DNA from: Sabellastarte sp. h YS-2021
Lineage: Eukaryota > Annelida > Polychaeta > Sabellida > Sabellidae
Assembly: GCA_964017235.1 (NCBI GenBank)
Contig: OZ024930.1
Span: forward strand, 152,396,221 to 152,460,220
Length of the DNA: 64,000 nucleotides
Direction of reading: 5' to 3'
Shown here: piece after piece, positions 42,687 to 54,600 of the stretch
How the letters are laid out: each line of letters opens with the position of its first letter
Numbering within the stretch: position 1 is the stretch's first letter
Notes under the pieces: model-generated
Databases searched by the model: none
The model's input: only the letters and a program-made list of their open reading frames with translations
What the model was told of the DNA's origin: nothing
Program-made: the position numbers and the translations under genes

Positions 42687-45600
42687 CTAAAAACACAGAA
42701 AAAAGTCATCAGAATAAGACAGGCACAACAAAATAAACCAGCAATTAATGCAAATAGTTTGCTATATATAAAAGTTCCCTACAATTTATGTCAATGTGTA
42801 AACATCCATATGACAAGAAAAAAATTACATGTTTGGCTCAAACTTACTGGCTTCCAGTTTTTTTAGAGAATTCCATTAAATAGACATGCTCTAAATCACC
42901 AGGTATTTCAGAGATATATTCCATAATTCTTACACAGATATCACCACAAATTTTGGGGATAATAAGCCATACAATATTGGGGTTTTATGGACAATGTTTG
43001 GAAGGCTTGAGGATTATTTTAATTTTCTAAAACCAATTGTTGATTTCCAAATTTTTATTTAATACGGAGCGAATGTGATTCCCCCCCCCCCTCCCCCTGA
43101 GAATCCTCCACCAGGAGTGAAGATATCCTAGTATTTTCTGTCCCTACCCTGTCCAGGCTGTCTAAACCTGGTCAAAAACATGCATGGAAATCAGTATACA
43201 CTTGAAACCAAGTATAAATGTACTAGATTTGCTGAGGTTCAATTGACTATATGTAGATGTCTTAAGCTGGAGGGGGGGGAATTCCTCGGGAATCCACTGC
43301 ACCCATCTCATGGGGCTGAAATTTTCCCATAGGGGGAGAATTTCCTTGGAGACCCACCGCTACTTAAATACCCTTACCTTCACTGTAGTGCTTTTCTGGG
43401 TTTGTTGGCTCACTCGTTCCAGAAGACTTTTGAGTTGATCTTCCCCGAGCTATTAACAAGAAAATAATTGTGAAACCACTTTTTGTTATGACTACATGCA
43501 TTTACTTTGATATACTTTGCATGGGTCAACAGCTATATGGTGAGGCTTCTAATCTGAAGGTGCCAGGTACAACTAACATGGGCAAGATATTTACATACAA
43601 CTGCCTTTGATAACAACTCCACACTCAGGTTAAATAAAGTCCATTTGAAAGAAAGAAAAAAACAAAATAAACAACAAGAGGAGAGTGCCCGTGAACGGGC
43701 ACTGTGTCAGCTGACTGAGTGTTTTTGATTTGTGAAGGTAATAATGAGGAAAGCATAATTATCAAGGAAAGTGCTGTACAGAAGTACAGTAAATGGTAAT
43801 TGAACAGCATGTTCAAAAGAAATTCTGAACCTGACAGAAAAGTTTTACCCTGCAAATGGTATTATGAAGGAAAGTAACAAGGTAACTGTTTAAGTGTAAA
43901 GAGTAGGTTAAAACATATTTAAAGAAATACTGCAAATGCAGTATCCTCGTACGACCTTGAAGAAGGGGTCCAAGGTCAAATCCAACCACACAAAAACATT
44001 CCCAGCCCATGATTTCCTATAGGTTGGTTTACCATCCCAAACCTCTAGGACCAATAATAAGCGAGTTATAAGCACTTTTAAGTTTGGCTGTCCTTATTTG
44101 ACCTTGAAGGAGGGGTCCAAAGGTCAAATCTGACCACACCAAAAGATTCCCAGCCCATGATTTCCTATAGGATGGTTTACCATCCCAAACCTCTAGAACC
44201 AATGATAAGCGATTTATAGGCACTTTTAAGTTTGGCTATCTTTGTTTGACCTTGAAGGAGTGGTCCAAGGTCAAATCTGACCACACCAAATGATTCCCAG
44301 CCCATGATTTCCTGTAGGTTGGTTTACCATCCCAAACCTGTATGACCAATAACAAGCGAGTTATAAGCAATTTTAAGTTTGGCTATCCTCAACTGACCTT
44401 GAAGGAGGGGTCCAAGGTCAAATCGGACCACACCAAAAGAATCCCAGCCCATGATTTCCTATATGTTGTTTTACCATCCCAAACCTCTAAGACCAATAAC
44501 AAGCGAGTTATAAGCACTTTTAAGTTTGGCTATCCTCGTTTGACCTTGAAAAAGAGGTCCAAGGTGAAATCGGACCACATCAACAGATTCCCAGCCCATG
44601 ATTTCCTATATGTCTGTTTACCATCCCAAACCTCTAGGACCAATAATAAGTGAGTTATAAGCACTTTTAAGTTTGGCTATCCTCATTTGACCTTGAAGGA
44701 GGGGTGAAAGGTCAAATCTGACCACACCAAAAGATTCCCAGCCCATGATTTCCTATAGGATGGTTTACCATCCCAAACCTCTAGGACCAATAATAAGGGA
44801 GATAAAAACACTTTTCATGACTGACAAAGAAGCACCTGTGGTGGCCATCTTGTTTTTCAAAATGAGGCCAAAAATATTCCCAGTCAAGATTTTATAATGA
44901 GGAACATATCCTGCAAATTTGAGATCTCTACCTATAATACCCTTTCCTCTAGAGGGCCAACAAAAGTCCTTGCTTAAAGTCGAATAAACGTCCCTGGCGG
45001 CCATCTTGTTTTTCAAAAATATTCCCAGGCAACATTTTATGGTTATTAATATATTCTGCAAACTTGAGAAGGCTAGCTATAATATTTTTTTCATTAGAGC
45101 GGTAATGGTGAAATCTCTCTACACACTGCGGCTATCCAGTGGATACAATGATTTACTCAATAGTGAGAACCTGAAAGTAGCTATTGCTCAGCTATAGCAT
45201 GACATAGAGGTCTGCAATTTCACTATGATATAACTGACAAAAAATTATGTGAATAACATATTTAAACAAAATACTCTAAATGTAATAGTTTTCAAGTTAC
45301 AACTGATTTTAACAAAATACTCCAAATGCAATATTTTTCAAGTTACAATTGATTTACTCAACAGTCAGTACCTGAAAATAGCTATTGCTCAGTTGTGCCA
45401 TGAGCTACAGGTCTGTAATTTCACTATGTTATAGTTGACCCAAAAGTAGCTGAATAACATATTTACACAAACTTCTGTAAATGCAATAGTTTTCAAGTTA
45501 TAAGTGATTTACTCAACAGTGATAACCTAAAAGTAGCTATTACTCAGCTATGCCATGAGCTTCAGGTCTGAAATTTTACTATGTTATAGTTGACCCCAAA

Positions 45601-48600
45601 ATAGGTGAATAACATATTGAAACAAAATACTCCAAATGCAATAGTTTTCAAGTTATAAGTGATTTACTCAACAGTGATAACCTAAAAGTAGCTATTACTC
45701 AGCTATGCCATGAGCTATATGTCTGTAATTTCACTATGCTATAGCTGACAAAAAAGTAGGTGAACAACATATTTTAACAAAATACTCCAAATGCAATATT
45801 TTTCAAGTTACAACTGATTTACTCAACATACAGTACCTGAATATAGCTATTGCTCAATTGTGCCATGAGCTACAACTCTGTAATTTCACTATGCTATAGC
45901 TGACCCAAAAGTAGCTGAATAATGTATTTACACAAATTTCTGTAAATGCAATAGTTTTCAAGTTATAAGTGATTTACTCAACAGTAATAACCTCAAAGTA
46001 GCTATTACTCAGCTATGCCATGAGCTACAGGTCTGAAATTTTACTATGTTATAGCTGACCCCAAAATAGGTGAATAACATATTGAAACAAAATACTCTAA
46101 ATGCAATAGTTTTCAAGTTATAAGTGATTTACTCAACAGTGATAACCTAAAAGTAGCTATTACTCAGCTATGCCATGAGCTACATGTCTGGAATTTACTA
46201 TGTTATAGCTGACCCAAAAGTAGGTGAACAACATATTTAAGCAAAATACTGTAAATGCAATATTTTTTAAGTTACAATTGATTTACTCAACAGTCAGTAC
46301 CTGAAAATAGCTATTGCTCAGTTGTGCCATGAGCTACAGGTCTGTAATTTCACTATGTTATAGCTGACCCAAAAGTAGCTGAATAACGTATTGAAACAAA
46401 ATACTCTAAATGCAATAGTTTTCAAGTTATAAGTGATTTACTCAACAGTGATAACCTAAAAGTAGCTATTACTCAGCTATGCCATGAGCTACATGTCTGA
46501 AATTTTACTATGTTATAGCTGACCCAAAAGTAGGTGAACAACATATTTAAGCAAAATACTGTAAATGCAATATTTTTCAAGTAACAATTGATTTACTCAA
46601 CAGTCAGTACCTGAAAATAGCTATTGCTCAGTTCTACCATGAGCTACAGGTCTGTAATTTCACTATGTTATAGCTGATCCAAAAGTAGCTGAATAACGTA
46701 TTGAAACAAAATACTCTAAATGCAATACTTTTCAAGTTATAAGTGATTTACTCAACAGTGATAACCTAAAAGTAGCTATTACTCAGCTATGCCATGAGCT
46801 ATAGGTCTGTAATTTCACTATGTTATAGCTGACCCAAAAGTAGGTGAACAACATATTTTAAGAAAATACTCCAAATGCAATATTTTTCAAGTTACAACTG
46901 ATTTACTCAACATACAGTACCTGAAAATAGCTATTGCTCAGTTGTGCCATGAGCTACAGGTCTGTAATTTCACTATGTTATAGCTGACCCAAAAGTAGCT
47001 GAATAACATATCTACACAAATTTCTGTAAATGCAACAGTTTTCAAGTTATAAGTGATTTACTCAACAGTGATAACCTAAAAGTAGCTATTACTCAGCTAT
47101 GCCATGAGCTACAGATCTGAAATTTTACTATGTTATAGCTGACCCCAAAATAGGTGAATAACATATTGAAACAAAATACTCCAAATGCAATAGTTTTCAA
47201 GTTATAAGTGATTTACTCAACAGTGATAACCTCAAAGTAGCTATTACTCAGCTATGCCATGAGCTACAGGTCTGAAATTTTACTATGTTATAGCTGACCC
47301 AAAAGTAGGTGAACAACATATTTAAGCAAAATACTGTAAATGCAATAGTTTTCAAGTTACAACTGATTTACTCAGTAGTGAGAACCTGTAAATAGCTATT
47401 ACTCAGCTATGCCATGAGCTATAGGTCTGTAATTTCACTATGTTATAGCTGACCCAAAAGTAGGTGAAAAACATATTTTAACAAAATACTCCAAATGCAA
47501 TATTTTTCAAGTTACAACTGATTTACTCAACATACAGTACCTGAAAATAGCTATTGCTCAGTTGTGCCATGAGCTACAGGTCTGTAATTTCACTATGTTA
47601 TAGCTGACCCAAAAGTAGCTGAATAACATATTTACACAAATTTCTGTAAATGCAATACTTTTCAAGTTATAAGTGATTTACTCAACAGTGATAACCTCAA
47701 AGTAGCTATTACTCAGCTATGCCATGAGCTACAGATCTGAAATTTTACTATGTCATAGCTGACCCCAAAATAGGTGAATAACATATTGAAACAAAATACT
47801 CTAAATGCAATACTTTCAAGTTATAAGTGATTTACTCAACAGTGATAACCTCAAAGTAGCTATTACTCATCTATGCCATGAGCTACAGGTCTGAAATTTT
47901 ACTATGTTATAGCTGACCCAAAAGTAGCTGAATAACATATTTATAAGAAATTCTCTAAATGCAATAGTTTTCAAGTTACAAGTGATTTTACTCAAGATAG
48001 TAGTTACTGAAAAGCCCAAAAGTAGCTATTACTCACTTAGCTATTGAGACAGACACCCAAGTTACTCACCATGTTGTAGCTATGAAAAAAGTAGCTGAAT
48101 AACATATTTTAACAAAATTCTCTAAAGGCAACACTTTTCAAGTTATAAGTGATTTAGTGCATGATTTCATGAATTTTAATGCATTAAAAATTATTAAAAA
48201 AATTTATTTTAAAAAAACTAAGACAGATCCAGGTCTCATACTCACACAAGAGAATCTACCTCTGGCCTAGTACATATATGCAAGATATGAGAGAAATCCC
48301 TGCAATAGTCACTGAGAAAATTGTGATCAAGTGTTGAAATTTTCACACTTTTGGTGGGGGTACCTCCCTTGTAACGTCTCTAGCAAACAGACGAACAAAC
48401 AGATTTGCATGCCTTGAACAATTTTTCATCCTCGATAGATAAGGTATCTTTTAAAAAAAACAGCATGTCTCTAGGCCTTGTAGTTTTGGAGAAGAAGTTG
48501 TTCACGCGGACGCGTACGCCCACGCCGCAGAGTGACGACATAATGTCAGCTGACTGACAAGTCAGCTGACATAAAAAAATGCATCAGAGGGTGTATATCA

Positions 48601-51600
48601 CTAAATATCACATTTGACACAGAATACAGTACTACAGTGTGTACCATATCCCAAATGAGAGATGCACTGGATAATTTTCAAAGAATTATAAACAGGCCAG
48701 TAATTTGAGTAAATGTATACAATGTGACAAAAAGATCAGAACTTACATAATTGGAATAATGGAGAAAGTGTAACAATTATTGGTAAAAAATGATGAAATT
48801 TACAATACCCACACTCATTTACAAGTTTATATAGACAAGTTGTATTATTTTCATTTGTCTGTTATCTTTTAATAATTTTGTATCAATTTGGGTGATATTT
48901 CTCTGGGCAATGAGGTTTTGAGTAAACTGAGGTTGCTTTTATAAAACCTTTAGCAGAAATCTGGCTTCAAATTAAACAATACCCCTCATCTACAACATGT
49001 TTATAGTAATTTCTATACAATACAACCCTATTGAATATAGGAAGCTACAAAACTACTTAAACTGGAATTTCAATTCTAACATGACCTGGCTGTATCTGCG
49101 ATTCTGATTAGCTAATCAAGGAAATATTTCATCGGTAAAATCAGCTAACCTAACGGGTTTGAATTATTGCACATTCTATGACTGTTTTGGTGAATCTGAT
49201 TGGCTACTGGAGGAAATACAGCTGTCCCACCAATAATCCCCTGAAAACTGAAATGGTTGAAAAGCCTGTTTTTGTCATTAAAATTGTGAATAATAATAAT
49301 ATGTATATTATTTAAAAAATTGTTATTAGAATAGAAATTAACGATTCTGATCACAGGTTTATAAGAGATTTTACAACTCATTGTCATTAGAATCACTGTG
49401 TGTTACTAATATCGCTATTTGCTGTAAAATCTCTCATAACCCCTCACTTTTCATTGGTTATTTCTATAATAACAGGATAAAGGTCAATTGAAAAGGCCTT
49501 CGAAAGTTGTGATATTACTTTTACTCAAAAGTAAATTGTAACAGATTTCTCTTAATATTTCAGAACATTTCGAACAACAAAATAATAGCAGCTTGTTAGA
49601 TGTAGCTAGTAAATTGAATCTTTTATTTAGGTAACTGTGTAGAACAAAACCAATTCTATTTACTTAGTCGGTAACATAATATCACTGCATATACGCCTGC
49701 CTTGAATAAACATCAATCGATCTTTTTTGGATTACACCGATGTAATTTGACATGTTTATTTACTTTATATAATTTATTTACATGTCCACCTAATATAGGT
49801 TATCACACAGCTTAATTTAAATTGTGGCAATCACGCCTGGGGCGAGTACCAGTACTTGTACTTAATTACTCATTTTTAAGTACTTGTACTTATACTTGCA
49901 ACTGACAGATGAAAACTAAAAGTACTTGTACTTGGCTAAAATATCCAAGTACTTTTCAATTACTTTCAAGTATATTCCAAGTACATTTGTAGTTTTATAA
50001 CAGTTTAATTAAGTGACTTATAAGGTGTAAATTTATTAACTGCCTCTTTCAGCAGAGTGTAGATAGATTATAGTTTGTGTTGTTTTATCAAAGAACAAAG
50101 GACTGTTCTGTTAGCAAGAACTTAGGGTTTTCTTAATTATAAAGAGGCAATCCTTTCAAATCTTTCTAATCAATCCTTTTTCAAATTTTAAACAAAAGAC
50201 CCACTCTTTCAGAATATAGCTGTGTTTTAATCATGAAGGTATAGCATTTAATTTATCCTTTTTCACTTTTACACAAAAGATCCACTCAGGCACACCATAA
50301 CTGCTTTTATCATAAAAGGGTAGTATTAAACCCACCCTTATTCAGACCCACTCAGCCTGAGTGTTGATGTCAAGCTTGGTGAAGAGGAGGGTCGAATTAC
50401 TTGTTTATGTAAGACAAACTAATCCCTTACACAAATAACTGTTAACTCTTTCATTTCAATACAACCTTTGATAAACAAATATCAATGTTTAGTATATCTG
50501 TTTTGGCTTTTAACACTATACAATTGCGCTTAAATATGAAGTTTTGTTTCATTTGTTTATTCATTCATTTATTAAATGTATTCCAAATACCAATCATATA
50601 TAATATCAGTTTTACATGATAAAGGACTGGTACAAACCCTTTAAAAACTTTTTATGTTGCCCAAGTAACTAATTCATTATATGTCCACTTTTCCAGGCAC
50701 CACTGATGTCCAAGAGGCTTTTTTAATACTGCAAGACACGATTTCCATGCATTCAGATGTTTACTCACGGGATCCTCACTCAAAGACAAAATCTTTGAAC
50801 GATCCGTATTTATTTAGTGTAACAAGAAAAATAATGGCCCAGATTTTAACTCATCAGTGTTCATTGAATGATTGTTTTAAATTGTCTCAATAAATAAGTA
50901 ATTTTAAATATAAAGTGATCATCTGGTTATTATATTTTTGGGTCATACGCTATAAAAGTACTTGTACTTGCAATTTTTCAAAGTACTGGTACTTGAGTCT
51001 TGAGACCAGTACTTGTACTTGCAACTTGGCAAAGTACTTGTACTTGGCTCCATGTACCTGACCCCAGGCCTGGTGGCAATACTTGACTGGACAAAAAAAA
51101 AATCCTATTTTAAATTCACAAATTAGGCCTACTGCTCAGCCAGTGAATTTTGTCACCCCAGTGAAGTTCGTCACCTTTTTTTTTGGCAATATTAAAGAGT
51201 TTTTTCTGTGAACTTTCAGCATACATGTATACCTTGTTGCTGAAAGCAGCTATTCCATTTATTTAAATATGAATATTGCCTATCCTTGAGCATTTTTACG
51301 GCAGGTGACAAACTTCACTGGGTAACGAAATTCGCTGGCTGAGCAGTACCTGTCAATTTCATGTAAAGTAACACAACAATACAATGTTGCACATCCATTG
51401 GAATCAGCTTTAAACTTCTCCGGTCATGAATAAACAATCATGATGCAATATATTGTGATATTGACGTTACAAATGTTGGAAGAAATTGTGATGTCACAAT
51501 GCATGTGAATAAATTAATGGGTACATTGTTCATATATCGCCAATATTTATTGTTTTGGGAGAGAGTAGCCAATATCGATGTGTTAAGACGTATCTCAATA

Positions 51601-54600
51601 TTTGTACTTTATCAATTACTAATGACTTAAAATCAAATATTTGCAATGAACCCTTAAGCTGAAGAAATTATGCACTTTTAATGCATTTTCAACCAGAACT
51701 GCTGGTTTGTTTGATACTAGTAGTTGGGGATACGCTAGACCAAAAATTTTACGGTATCCCGGATTCAGACATTTAGTAGACAATAATACCCCCGGTATCA
51801 AACAATATTTTAATGTTCAATACCGATGTCCACACAGCAAAACGATGTACCCACAAGAATGAATGAACAAAAATACTCTAATACCTTTGAGTACAAGAAA
51901 TGACATTAAAAGTCATTTCAGCAATCAGGCATACTGTGTTTCCAAGTTTCCACGACTCATCCACATACCTATATTCCTGCCTTGTAGGTCATAGTATATT
52001 GAAATTGCCAAATTGTGTAAAACCTTATTAATAAAATAACTATGAAATAGCAGATGATTAATAGATGTATATAAATACCCTTTGTTACAAAGTGATGTAA
52101 AATGTCAATTACTCATAAAACATAGGTTTGATAAAAAAACATGTAATTTCACAATTATTTTAGTGTAGTACAGTGTGCATTCACCTTGGATCCTATTTGA
52201 CCAGATCTTGCCATCTGTATCAACATGTTCTCCACCATCTTTGCTTTTTCTGGCTTTGTCATTGCAATAGTGTTCACTACAAATAAAGAGGCACAACAGC
52301 ATAAAACTACTAAAATAGCATCAGAGATCCCTGTACCCCACAGCCTGGGAAAATAGTAGGAGACATGTAAGGCTATAAAGAGATCAAAAAGTATAAAGAT
52401 GATGAGTCTTTCAGAACAGACTGTTAGTTATGTAAAGGTGCTGGAGACATAACACTTTAAAAAAGAGAAAAAGTATGTAAAGACAAACCAAAACAACTCA
52501 ATAGCATGTTGCACACCTACACCTCCTGACCAATGTCCCTACCAAGTTACAACTTCCTACACCTTATGGTTTCTGAAATATAACCCAGACAAGATTTTAT
52601 AGGTCAAGATCACTACGGTAAGGTCAAAGGTCAAATCAAGGTCACATCATGACCCTGCACACCTACACAGCCTAACCAAGGTCCCTACCATGTATCAACT
52701 ACCTACACCTTATGGTTTCTGAAATATAGCCGGACAACATTTTATAGGTCAAGGTCACTACAAAAAGGCCAAAGGTAAAATCAAGGTCACACCATGGCGC
52801 TGGATACCTACACCCCCTAACAATGTCCCTACCAAGTATCAACTTCCTATATCTTTCGGTTTCCGAGATATAGCCCAGACAAGATTTTAAAAGTCAAGCT
52901 AGGTCACTACAGCAAGGGTCAAATCAAGGTCACACTATGAGGTTGCACACCTACACTCCCTAACTAATGTCCCTACCAAGTATCAACTTCCTACACCTTA
53001 CGGTTGCGGAGATATAGCTCGGAAAAGATTTTAAAGGTTGTGGAGATGTAGCTCGGAAAAGATTTAAAAGGTCAAGGTCACTATGGCAAGGTCAAAGGTC
53101 AATTCAAGGTCACACCATGACGTTGCCCACCTACACTCCCTAACCAATGTCCCTACCATGTATCAACTTCCTACATCTTACGGTTTCTGAGATACAGCCC
53201 GGACAAACTTTTTCCCGCCACCTGCCCAAAGCCCGCCTATCCGAACACCATGGGTAAAAACAATGCCCTGACAGCCCTTAAGGGCTGTGGGGTAAAAACC
53301 ACACATAAAAAGCTTTGTGACAGGAAAATGTGGTTGTAAGAAACCTTCAGGCAAGAGCCATGGTTACACCATGACTGCACATCTACACTTTCCAACCAAT
53401 AAACCTATAAAGTAACAACTTCCCACAGTCTACAGTTTTCATGAATCAGCTCAGACAAGACATTAAAGATTATGGTCAGTAGGACATCAAAGATCAAATC
53501 AAGGTCACACCCACACCAATATCCCTGCCAAGTCTCAATTTTCTACACCTTATAGTTTATCAGATTTAGCCGCAACAAGTCTTTTACGGTGAGGGTTAAT
53601 ATCATAATGGCAAGGTCAAATGTCAAATCAAGGTCATACTATGATTTTGCGACCCTCACCCCCCTCCACCCAATGTCCCTAGCAAGTATCAAGTTCCTAT
53701 ACCTTACAGTTTCCACAATATACACCAGACAAAATTTTAAAGATCAGGGTCACCATACTTAGGTCAAAATTAAAAATCAAGGTACCACCATGGTGTTGTG
53801 TACAAATATACCTCCCAACTAATATCCCTACCAAGAATCATCTTGCTCCACCTTCTGGTTTCTCAGATATGTTATAGCCCAGAATAAGATTTCAAAGGTC
53901 AAAAGGCAAAGTCAAAGCTCACATCAAGGTCATACCATGACACTGCACACCTACACCCTATTCACAATTATTACATATTATTCGTCATTTATTTTTATTT
54001 AAAAATTATTTTTAATTTTTAGATTTTTTTTTTTTTTGGTCAAGTTAAAAAAAAATAACTCCTTTGCGTAGACTGTTCATGGGCCTCACATACAGGTTAA
54101 ATGTCTACTTACAGCCTTGATTTTCGTCACATGTAAAAACAAGCACTCAGTGTCCGTGAACGAGCCCTGTGTCAGCTGACTGTGTGTTTTGAGTTTTAGA
54201 GTAGAAGTGAAAAAAGAAAAAGACACAAAAGTTTTTCTCTGGAAATGGTATTCAGAAGTAAAGTACCTAGTTAACTATTGAGGAGTAAAATGTAGGTGGA
54301 AAACACATTTAACAAAATACTGTAAATGCTATAGTTTTCGAGTTGCAACTGATTTACTCAATAGTGATACTCTCAAAGTAGCTTTTGCTCAGCTATACAA
54401 TGAGATAAAGAGCTGTAATTTTACTATGGTATAGCTGACCCAAAAGTAGATGAATAACATATTAAAAGAGAATACTGTAAATGCAATAGTTTTCAAGTTA
54501 TAACTAATTTACTCAACAGTGAGAAGCTCAAAGTAGCTATTGCTCAGCTATGCCATGAGCTACACGTCTGCAGTTCTACTATGTAATAGCTGATTCACAA

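Larger units (their letters stand above)
43675..48572 (-). mobile_element. Intact Helitron-like (HINE-type) element with A and B arrays in the PDCD5 intron
   Basis: The low-coordinate end is A|CAAGAGGAGAGTGCCCG; a 9-bp-stem hairpin (AGTGCCCGT GA ACGGGCACT) lies 9 bases in, followed by TGTCAGCTGACTG. The high end is the 13-bp-stem hairpin 48543-48572 with the same TGTCAGCTGACT core. Read on the minus strand the low end is hairpin then CTCCTCTTG and T, which resembles a Helitron 3' end (CTRR then T). Order: head 43675-43930, A array 43930-44815, two spacer repeats 44815-45100, B array 45140-47990, tail 47990-48572. No Rep/helicase is encoded. Helentron/HINE affiliation is inference. Confidence 0.78.

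Noticed and set aside
44342..44653. Plus-strand protein with internal repeat
   Set aside because: The frame simply reads two A monomers; the peptide repeat equals the DNA repeat.
43930..47990. CRISPR-like array
   Set aside because: The repeats are about 150 bp, directly adjacent and without unique spacers. The context is an animal gene intron.
45140..47990. Centromeric satellite
   Set aside because: The array is about 3 kb, confined between element termini, and lies in an intron of a conserved gene. It is an internal part of a mobile element.
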